Part shown: in pieces, positions 57,912 to 64,000 of the stretch
How positions within the stretch are numbered: the first letter of the stretch is position 1
Layout: the number at the start of each line of letters is the position of its first letter
Source of the DNA: Bin103 sp002238925
GTDB taxonomy: Bacteria > Spirochaetota > Spirochaetia > SZUA-6 > Bin103
Direction: 5' to 3'
Assembly: GCA_965208065.1 (NCBI GenBank)
Contig: OZ242313.1
Span: forward strand, 4,971,091 to 5,035,090
DNA: 64,000 nucleotides
Program-made: the position numbers and the translations under genes
The notes under the pieces: model-generated
The model's database searches: none
Told to the model about the DNA's origin: nothing
Seen by the model: only the letters and a program-made list of their open reading frames with translations

Positions 57912-59156
57912 ATGCCGTTCCGTCTGCTGAAATTCGGTCTGTCCCGCAACTACCCGGAGCCGCGCATGTTCCGCTCGCCGGAGCGCCTGCGCGACTCCTA
58001 CGACGTGGTGATTATCGGCGGCGGCGCGCACGGTCTGGCGGCCGCCTACTACCTGGCCACCGAGCATGGCATCCGCGACGTGGCGGTGCTGGAGCGGCGC
58101 TACATCGGCCACGGCGGCACCGGCCGCAACACCGCCATCATCCGCTCCAACTACCTCACCGAGGAGGGCGCCCGCTTCTACGAATTCAGCGTCGACCTGT
58201 ACCGCGACCTGGCGCGCCGCCTCGACTACAACCTGTTCTACTCGCAGCGCGGCCACTTTACCCTGGCGCACTCCGCCGCCGCGCTGCGCACCCAGCGCTG
58301 GCGGGCGGCGGTCAACCGGCACCTCGGGATCGATTCCGAGGTGGTGGGCCGGGAGTTCATCGCGCGCACCATCCCGGAGATCGACCTCGACTGCGGCGGA
58401 CACCAGCCGCCAATAGAAGGCGCGCTGTATCACCCGCCGGGGGCCATTGCCCGCCACGACGCGGTGGCCTGGGCGTACGCCCGCGGCGCCGACCGCGCCG
58501 GCGCGGAAATCCACCAGCAGACCGCGGTCACCGGCATCGAGGTGGCCGGCGGCAAGGTCGCGGGCGTGCACACCGACCGCGGCTTCATTGCCACCGGCAA
58601 GGTGCTCAGCGCAGTGGCCGGGTGGACGCCGCAGGTCACCCGCATGGTGGGGCTGCGCACGCCGTTGGTGGTGCATCCCCTGCAGGCGCTGGTCACCGAG
58701 CCGTTCAAGCCGTGGCTGGACGCCATCGTGGTGTCGGCGAGCCTGCACACCTACATCAGCCAATCGGCGCGCGGCGAGCTGGTGGCGGGCGCCTCGCTGG
58801 ACCCGTACGAACTCACCGCCATGCGTTCCACGCTGGATTTCGCCGAAGGGCTGGCCGGGCACATGCTGGACCTGTTTCCGTGCCTGGCCGACGTGCGGGT
58901 GCTGCGCCAGTGGGGCGGGCTGGCCGACATGACGCCGGATTTCTCGCCGATCATGGGAACCACGCATGTGGGCGGGTTCTACCTGGACGCCGGCTGGGGC
59001 ACCTGGGGCTTCAAGGCCTCGCCGGCGAGCGGCTACACCATGGCCCATACGGTGGCGAAGGAGACCGACCATCCGCTGATCGAGGCGTTCAACCTGTCCC
59101 GATTCCACCGCTTCGACCTGGTCGGCGAGAAGGGAGCGGCATCCGTTGGTCACTGA
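57912..59156 (+). CDS. mgdA: N-methylglutamate dehydrogenase subunit A / sarcosine oxidase beta subunit-like
   Basis: A 414-residue FAD-dependent amine oxidase. The dinucleotide fold YDVVIIGGGAHGLAAAYYLA begins at about residue 31. GTGRNTAIIRSNYLTEEGAR and GAIARHDAVAWAYARGADRA follow; the latter His is the position where sarcosine oxidase beta binds FMN covalently. The C-terminus has RQWGGLADMTPDFSPIMG and GWGTWGFKASPASGYTMAH. ATG 57912 gives the usual MPFRLLKFGLS start; an in-frame GTG at 57900 is possible. It oxidises the N-methyl group, sending formaldehyde-level carbon to tetrahydrofolate on subunit alpha. Confidence 0.88.
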   Translation: MPFRLLKFGLSRNYPEPRMFRSPERLRDSYDVVIIGGGAHGLAAAYYLATEHGIRDVAVLERRYIGHGGTGRNTAIIRSNYLTEEGARFYEFSVDLYRDLARRLDYNLFYSQRGHFTLAHSAAALRTQRWRAAVNRHLGIDSEVVGREFIARTIPEIDLDCGGHQPPIEGALYHPPGAIARHDAVAWAYARGADRAGAEIHQQTAVTGIEVAGGKVAGVHTDRGFIATGKVLSAVAGWTPQVTRMVGLRTPLVVHPLQALVTEPFKPWLDAIVVSASLHTYISQSARGELVAGASLDPYELTAMRSTLDFAEGLAGHMLDLFPCLADVRVLRQWGGLADMTPDFSPIMGTTHVGGFYLDAGWGTWGFKASPASGYTMAHTVAKETDHPLIEAFNLSRFHRFDLVGEKGAASVGH

Positions 59157-59171
59157 GCGGAGGATGATGCG

Positions 59172-59426
59172 GTGAAGGTGCTGACCTGTCCGGTGAACGG
59201 CCCGCGTTCGATCGACGAGTTCGTGTACGGCGGCGAAGTACGGGAGATGCCGAACCCGGCGGCAGCCGGGGACGCCGAGTGGGCCGACTACGTGTGGTGC
59301 CGGCAGGGCGAACCGGGCGTGCGCCGCGAGTGGTGGTACCACGCGCCGAGCGGCACCTGGTTCGTGGCCGAGCGCGACACCGAGCGCGACGACGTGCTGC
59401 GCACCTACCTGTGGGGGCAGGCGTGA
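59172..59426 (+). CDS. mgdB: N-methylglutamate dehydrogenase subunit B / sarcosine oxidase delta subunit-like
   Basis: An 84-residue delta subunit. It starts MKVLTCPVNGPRSIDEFVYG and continues WADYVWCRQGEPGVRREWWY, then GTWFVAERDTERDDVLRTYL, matching the whole SoxD family. Typical sarcosine oxidase delta has CPxCG near the start for zinc; here the motif is CPVNGPR, with the second Cys replaced. I associate this variant with the N-methylglutamate/related dehydrogenase branch. GTG 59172 follows a GGAGG site. Confidence 0.87.
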   Translation: MKVLTCPVNGPRSIDEFVYGGEVREMPNPAAAGDAEWADYVWCRQGEPGVRREWWYHAPSGTWFVAERDTERDDVLRTYLWGQA

Positions 59427-59480
59427 AGCGGCGCGGTGCGGCGCCGGCGCGGCACCACGCGGCGGGCGGACAATCCGGGG

Positions 59481-59714
59481 GCTGGCGTGCAGCGACGCAG
59501 CGAGGCACCCGGGCGGAACCCGCGACGGGTGACCGGCGCGCTGGCGGACGACCCGGAAGCTGGCGTGCAGCGGCGCAGCGAGGCACGGGCGCGGGATCCG
59601 CGGCAGGCGACCGGCACGCTGGCGGACGTCCTGGGGGCTGGCGTGCAGCGGCGCAACGAGGCACGAGCGCGGAACCCGCGGCAGGTGGCCGGCACGCTGG
59701 CGGACGACCCGGGG
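59481..59714 (+). repeat. Three tandem copies of a 78-bp repeat between mgdB and mgdC
   Basis: Units starting GCTGGCGTGCAGCG at 59481, 59559 and 59637 are exactly 78 bp long, with a fourth partial unit at 59715 that runs into the GTG start of the next gene. Copies differ at scattered positions. 78 bp is 26 codons, and one plus-strand frame is open throughout (AGVQRRSEARARDPRQATGT-like units), but no ribosome site or family supports a protein. The repeats almost fill the 295-bp gap in an otherwise tightly packed operon. Confidence 0.9.
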
Positions 59715-59721
59715 GCGGAGG

Positions 59722-62658
59722 GTGAGCGAGCGCCTGCCGCCGCAGCCGGGCGAGTGGATCGACCGCTCCCGGCCGCTGGAGTTCCGTTTCGAGGGGCAGC
59801 TGCTGCGCGGCTATGCCGGCGACGTGATCGCCAGCGCCCTGCTGGCAGGCGGCGTGCGGATGCTGGGGCGCAGCTTCAAGTACCACCGCCCGCGCGGGCT
59901 GGTCAGCCTCGCCGGGCACGACGCCAATGCGCTGGTCACCGACGGCGTGCGTACCCATCTGCGCGCCGCCGCCACCGCGCTGGAGCCGGGCATGGACCTG
60001 CACGCGGTCAACACCGCCGGCGGGGTGCTGCGCGACCGCCTGCGGTGGCTGGAGCGGATGGCGCCGTTCATGCCGGTGGGCTTCTACTACAAGGCGTTTC
60101 ACCGCCCGCGCTGGCTGTTCCCGTGGTTCGAGCGGGCGGCGCGCCGCCTGGCGGGGCTGGGCCATATCAACCGCGAACTGCGTCCGGCCGCCGCCGCCGC
60201 GGCCTACGCGTGGTGCGACGTGCTGGTGGTGGGCGGTGGACCGGCGGGGCTGGAGGCGGCCCTGGCCGCCGGCCGCACCGGCGCAAAGGTGCTGCTGGTG
60301 GAGGAGCAGGCGCGGCTGGGCGGCAGCTTGGCGTGGCAGTACGGCGACAGCGCGGGCGCGCTTGCGGCACTCGACGAACTGTGCCGGGAACTCGCGGCCC
60401 TGGCCAACGTCGACATCCGCAGTGCAACCACGGCGGGCGGGCACTACGCCGACCACTGGGTGGCGCTGTTCGACGCAAACCGCATGACCCGGGTGCGCGC
60501 CGGCGCCGTGGTGTACGCCTCCGGCGCCATCGAACAGCCCGCCGTATTCGGCAACAACGACCTGCCGGGCGTGCTGCTGGGCTCCGCCTGCCAGCAGCTC
60601 GTGCGCTGGTACGCGGTACGGCCGTGCCGGCGCGCGGTGGTGCTGGCCGCCAACAGCGACGCCTACCGGGTGGCCCTGGACCTCAGGGCTGCCGGCAGCG
60701 AGGTGGCGCTGATCGCGGACCTGCGCCCAGACGGCGAGCCTTCGCCCGTGGGCGGCAAGGCGGCGGCGGCGGGAATACCGGTGCGCCACGGCTGTACGGT
60801 ATACGAGGCGCTGGCCGAGCCGCGCACCGGGAGCGTGCAGGGTGCGCTGGTCGTTCCGCTGGCGGCCGAGCCGGCGGCCGGCAGCGTCTGTCCGGGGCAC
60901 GCGATGGACCTGCACTGGCGTGACCGCATCGCCTGCGACGCCATCGTCGTGTCGGTCGGCTGGACGCCCAACGCCGCGCTGCCGAGCCAGGCAGGCGTGC
61001 GCTTCCGCTTCGATGAGCAGCGCACCCAGTTGCTGCCCACCGCCGTTCCCGATGGCGTGTTTCTCGCCGGCCGGGCCCGCGGCGTCTACGATCTGGCCCG
61101 ACAGCGCGCAGACGGGCAGGACGCCGGCATCCGCGCCGCCGCGCATGCCCACCCCACCCTCCGGCATCCGCGACGCGAATTGGTCCCCGCGGACGACTCG
61201 CCGCGCAGCCATCCCTACCCCATCTTCGAGCATCCGGGGCACAAGAACTTCGTCGACCTGGACGAGGACCTGCACCTGGCGGACCTGGCCAACGCCCACC
61301 AGGAGGGGTTCGACAGCGTCGAGCTGCTCAAACGCTACAGCACGGTGGGCATGGGGCCGAGCCAGGGCAAGCTGGCCAACCTCAACGCGGCGCGGGTACT
61401 GGCGCACCTCAACGGCCACTCCATGGCGCACACCGGCACCGCCACCGCGCGCCCGTTCTACCAGCCGGTGCCCCTCGGCCACCTGGCGGGCGTGCGCCAC
61501 CACCCGATGCGCCGCACGCCCCTGCACGGTTGGCACGAGCAGGCCGGCGCCGTGCTGGTCCACGCCGGCGACTGGTACCGGCCGGAGTACTACCCGCGCC
61601 CCGGCAGCGACCGCGGCGCCTGCATTGTGCAGGAGGCGCGGCAGGTTCGCGACGGTCTGGGGATGATCGACGTCAGCACCCTCGGCAAGCTGCTGGTCAA
61701 CGGACCCGACGCGGCCGAGCTCCTCGAACGCATCTACACCGGCCGCTTCCGGAAGCTGGCGGTGGGGCGCTGCCGCTACGGCGTGGCCCTGGACGAAAGC
61801 GGCATCGTGGTCGAGGACGGGGTGATTGCCCGCCTGGCGCCGGATCGCTTCTACGTGACCGCGACCAGCAGCGGCGTCGCGGCGTTCTACCGCGAAATGC
61901 AACGCTGGGCGGCGATCTGGGGGCTGGACGTGACGCTCAGCGACGCCACCGGCCATTACGCCGCCCTCAACCTGGCAGGTCCGCACAGCCGCGCCGTCCT
62001 GCAGCCGTTGGCGGATCTCGACCTGAGCGCGGCGGCGTTTCCGTTCCTGGCGGCCGCGGAGGGGGCCGTATGCGGGGTACCCGCGCTGGTGCTGCGCGTC
62101 GGGTTCGTCGGCGAACTCGGCTTCGAAGTGCACGTGCCGGCGTGGCACGGCGAGCACGTATGGCGCACCCTGTTCGCGGCCGGCGCCGACCGGCAGGTAC
62201 GCCCGTTCGGCCTGGAGGCGCAACGCCTGCTGCGCCTGGAGAAAGGCCACCTGATCGTCGGCCACGACACCGACGCACTGACCCATCCCGCGGAGGTAGG
62301 GCTGCAGTGGGCAATCGGCAAGGGCAAGCCGTTCTTCGTCGGCCAGCGCAGCCTGCAGATCCACGCCGCCCGCCCCGCCAAGCGCACCCTGGCCGGGGTG
62401 CGCTGGCCGGCCGGCCATCCGGGTCCGCTGCCGGAGGAGTGCAACCTCCTCATCCACGCCGGCCGCATTGCCGGGCGCATCACCAGCATCGCCCCGGTAA
62501 CCACCCAGGGCTATCCGCTCGGCTTGGCATTCGTGGAACCGGCGCTGGCCGCACCCGGCACACGGGTGGAGATACGGCTCGACGACGGCACCGTCAGCGC
62601 CGCCGAGATAGCGGAACTACCGTTCTACGACCCCGCCGGCGAGCGCCAACGGCTATGA
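59722..62658 (+). CDS. mgdC: N-methylglutamate dehydrogenase subunit C / sarcosine oxidase alpha subunit-like
   Basis: A 978-residue alpha subunit. The N-terminus has the ferredoxin-like FRFEGQLLRGYAGDVIASAL and FKYHRPRGLVSLAGHDAN. An NAD/FAD domain follows, CDVLVVGGGPAGLEAALAAG with GAIEQPAVFGNNDLPGVLLG. The C-terminal third is a GcvT-like folate-binding part with STLGKLLVNGPDAAELLERI and ALNLAGPHSRAVLQPL, then GFVGELGFEVHVPAWHGEHV. It takes the oxidised methyl group to make methylene-tetrahydrofolate. The GTG start at 59722 directly follows GGAGG, a spacing that looks too short, so the start may be a little downstream or translation may depend on the repeats before it. Stop overlaps the next ATG (ATGA). 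Confidence 0.9.
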   Translation: MSERLPPQPGEWIDRSRPLEFRFEGQLLRGYAGDVIASALLAGGVRMLGRSFKYHRPRGLVSLAGHDANALVTDGVRTHLRAAATALEPGMDLHAVNTAGGVLRDRLRWLERMAPFMPVGFYYKAFHRPRWLFPWFERAARRLAGLGHINRELRPAAAAAAYAWCDVLVVGGGPAGLEAALAAGRTGAKVLLVEEQARLGGSLAWQYGDSAGALAALDELCRELAALANVDIRSATTAGGHYADHWVALFDANRMTRVRAGAVVYASGAIEQPAVFGNNDLPGVLLGSACQQLVRWYAVRPCRRAVVLAANSDAYRVALDLRAAGSEVALIADLRPDGEPSPVGGKAAAAGIPVRHGCTVYEALAEPRTGSVQGALVVPLAAEPAAGSVCPGHAMDLHWRDRIACDAIVVSVGWTPNAALPSQAGVRFRFDEQRTQLLPTAVPDGVFLAGRARGVYDLARQRADGQDAGIRAAAHAHPTLRHPRRELVPADDSPRSHPYPIFEHPGHKNFVDLDEDLHLADLANAHQEGFDSVELLKRYSTVGMGPSQGKLANLNAARVLAHLNGHSMAHTGTATARPFYQPVPLGHLAGVRHHPMRRTPLHGWHEQAGAVLVHAGDWYRPEYYPRPGSDRGACIVQEARQVRDGLGMIDVSTLGKLLVNGPDAAELLERIYTGRFRKLAVGRCRYGVALDESGIVVEDGVIARLAPDRFYVTATSSGVAAFYREMQRWAAIWGLDVTLSDATGHYAALNLAGPHSRAVLQPLADLDLSAAAFPFLAAAEGAVCGVPALVLRVGFVGELGFEVHVPAWHGEHVWRTLFAAGADRQVRPFGLEAQRLLRLEKGHLIVGHDTDALTHPAEVGLQWAIGKGKPFFVGQRSLQIHAARPAKRTLAGVRWPAGHPGPLPEECNLLIHAGRIAGRITSIAPVTTQGYPLGLAFVEPALAAPGTRVEIRLDDGTVSAAEIAELPFYDPAGERQRL

Positions 62659-63206
62659 GCGATACGCGCACCAGTCCGTTGCATGCCCTGGCCGCCGCCG
62701 CGACGGAACGGGTTCGCGAGCTGCTGAGCCATCGCGGCGAGATGGTCAAGCGGGGCGTAAAGGGGCCCGGCGTCGTGGCCTGGGCGCAGCGCCACCACCT
62801 TCCCCTGCCGGTTGCCCGTTACGCGGTGCTGGCAGTGGGCGATCACGGCGTCGTCGCGCGCACCGGTGCGGGCGAAATGATCCTGGAGTGCGCCCCGCGC
62901 GATGCGCTGTGGGAGCGCTGGCAGGCCGCGCTGGCCGAACCTGCCGCCGGTGTCTACGAAGTCCCGCAACAGTCGGTGACCGTGGAGTTGCGCGGGGCGC
63001 GCGCGTCGCGGGTGCTGGCCCTGAGCTGTGCCGTGAACCTGGCCGACGAACCGGCCGCGACCATCCTCTACACCAAGGTCGCCGGCGTCTCCTGCGCCGT
63101 GCTGCCGCGTGGCGAGGGGGAGGCGCGAACCTACCGCCTGTGGGTCGACTACAGCCTCGCCCCCCACCTGTGGACCACCCTCGCCGAGATCTCGGAACAA
63201 GCGTGA
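62655..63206 (+). CDS. mgdD: N-methylglutamate dehydrogenase subunit D / sarcosine oxidase gamma subunit-like
   Basis: A 183-residue gamma subunit, the least conserved member of the complex. Visible family features are GARASRVLALSCAVNLADEP, TKVAGVSCAVLPRGEGEART and YRLWVDYSLAPHLWTTLAEI, matching the GcvT-like fold of SoxG. It overlaps mgdC by 4 bp and ends the operon. Assignment relies on operon position plus these segments. Confidence 0.82.
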   Translation: MSDTRTSPLHALAAAATERVRELLSHRGEMVKRGVKGPGVVAWAQRHHLPLPVARYAVLAVGDHGVVARTGAGEMILECAPRDALWERWQAALAEPAAGVYEVPQQSVTVELRGARASRVLALSCAVNLADEPAATILYTKVAGVSCAVLPRGEGEARTYRLWVDYSLAPHLWTTLAEISEQA

Positions 63207-63275
63207 CCGGTCGACCGGGTTGCCCCCAGCACCATCACCTTCGGCAACTGACCGACCCTCCCTCCGTCCGGATCG

Positions 63276-64000
63276 TCAGAACGGGCTGTCCGGGGCGGTG
63301 ATCGGGCACCAGCGGGCTACCGTCAGCCAGTCGAGCAGCAACTCGGTTGCGGCCGGGGTGCCCAGCCGGCGCAGCGCTACCGCGGTCAGGCCGCGCACGT
63401 AGCGGTTGCCGCTGTCCAGATGGGGCGCGAGCAGCCGGACCACCCGGTCGGCCGCGTCCGCCTCCACCTTGCCGGCCAGCCGTGCCATGGCGTGCGCGGA
63501 GGTCTGGCGCCGGTAGCCGCGGTCCGGCAGGTCGACGTCGATCGACGCGGCAAGCGCCGCGATCGATGCCTCTGCGTCGGCGCCGCAGCCGGTGCCGAGC
63601 GCGGAGGCGGCCCAGGAGCGCACCGTGGTGTCGTCGTCGGACAGCGCCCGCCGCAGCGCCGGCTCGGCGGCGGCGGTGGCGCCGCCCATCTCCGCCAGCG
63701 CCTGAGCGGCACGGGCGCGCGCCCCGGCAACCCGATGGGTCAGGGCCTCGCCCAGCGCCGGCACCGCCGCTGGCCCCAGAGCCGCCAACGCATACACGGC
63801 GCGAGCAGCGGTTGCGGCGCAGTCGCCGGCCAGGGCCTCGCACGCCCGTGCAGCCAGGGCGGCGCCAGCGCCGTTGGCGGCAGCCGCCAGGGCATACGCA
63901 GCGTCCATGCCGCGCCGCAGGTCCGGGTCGGCCAGCCACTCAAGAGAGGCGTTGCCGTTGCCGTGGATGGAGCCGGCATCGCCTGGCACGGCGCGCGGCG
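63276..64000 (-). CDS. HEAT-repeat protein (N-terminus outside window)
   Basis: Minus-strand frame open through the right edge, so the start lies beyond. Helical HEAT repeats follow one another: DLRRGMDAAYALAAAANGAG, ATAARAVYALAALGPAAVPA, GARARAAQALAEMGGATAAA, TTVRSWAASALGTGC and GNRYVRGLTAVALRRLGTPA. Just before them is DAGSIHGNGNASLEWLADPD. HEAT arrays bind proteins. I suspect a larger protein, perhaps an oxygenase with a HEAT tail, but the visible part cannot show it. Convergent with mgdD. Confidence 0.7.
   Translation of the reverse strand, partial: PRAVPGDAGSIHGNGNASLEWLADPDLRRGMDAAYALAAAANGAGAALAARACEALAGDCAATAARAVYALAALGPAAVPALGEALTHRVAGARARAAQALAEMGGATAAAEPALRRALSDDDTTVRSWAASALGTGCGADAEASIAALAASIDVDLPDRGYRRQTSAHAMARLAGKVEADAADRVVRLLAPHLDSGNRYVRGLTAVALRRLGTPAATELLLDWLTVARWCPITAPDSPF

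Noticed and set aside
59481..59714. Possible CRISPR array
   Set aside because: The 78-bp units are directly adjacent with no unique spacers, and no cas genes are present; it is a plain tandem repeat.
59436..59721. Protein of 26-residue repeats from the tandem array
   Set aside because: The frame is open but lacks a ribosome site and continues only as an out-of-frame shadow of mgdC; most likely non-coding.
59089..62457. 1,122-codon open frame on the minus strand
   Set aside because: It is antisense to mgdA-mgdC and made of low-information Ala/Gly/Arg text produced by GC-rich codons; the plus-strand proteins are clear family members.

Overview
The window is a high-GC segment from a Gram-negative heterotroph that looks uncultured. 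The evidence is an autotransporter-type beta-barrel with signal peptide, a ClpS-ClpA pair, an Lpl/Ytc-type sugar ABC transporter, several phytanoyl-CoA dioxygenase (PhyH) genes, a sulfatase and a heterotetrameric sarcosine-oxidase-type cluster. This mix resembles environmental Spirochaetota-like genomes, but there is no rRNA or other marker here, so that placement is an inference. I see no rRNA, tRNA or CRISPR array.

Layout. 0-17 kb is catabolic/accessory chromosome: a partial autotransporter, a RecF/OLD-like ATPase, PhyH oxygenases, a beta-propeller protein, an enolase-superfamily enzyme, an orphan molybdopterin hydroxylase subunit, a NYN-domain nuclease behind three tandem hairpins, an amidohydrolase, a sulfatase and a VOC protein. 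There are also two decayed genes: an ATPase and a PhyH. 17-25 kb is a housekeeping run read left to right, valS-purN-radical SAM-clpS-clpA, mostly with 4-bp stop/start overlaps, closed by a convergent acyltransferase-like gene.

26.1-49.4 kb is a genomic island, much of it visibly AT-richer than its flanks. It begins with a truncated tyrosine integrase. It holds a lipoprotein, a DUF2971 protein, a type IIG restriction-modification gene broken by two frameshifts, a HEPN/RES toxin-like protein and a decayed large serine recombinase. Next come two convergent operons, each with a GHKL (Hsp90-like) ATPase of one shared family: GHKL1 plus an unrecognised partner, and a radical SAM protein plus GHKL2 overlapping by 4 bp. 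An intact IS21-family element with a 5-bp target duplication has inserted between them. The right edge is a graveyard of transposase fragments and very small genes, two of them zinc-ribbon proteins. The paired GHKL/radical SAM module is the best candidate for an undescribed, possibly defensive, system.

49.8-53.4 kb is a sugar-type ABC transporter operon (two permeases and a binding protein) on the minus strand. It diverges from 53.46-63.2 kb, an eight-gene plus-strand operon with the content and order of the N-methylglutamate (methylamine) pathway: glutaminase-type amidotransferase, GXGXG and FMN subunits of N-methylglutamate synthase, a gamma-glutamylmethylamide/glutamine synthetase-type ligase, and the beta, delta, alpha and gamma subunits of N-methylglutamate dehydrogenase/sarcosine oxidase. 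The operon carries a tandem 78-bp repeat between the delta and alpha genes and an 18-bp repeat in the 5' end of the ligase gene. A HEAT-repeat protein runs off the right end.
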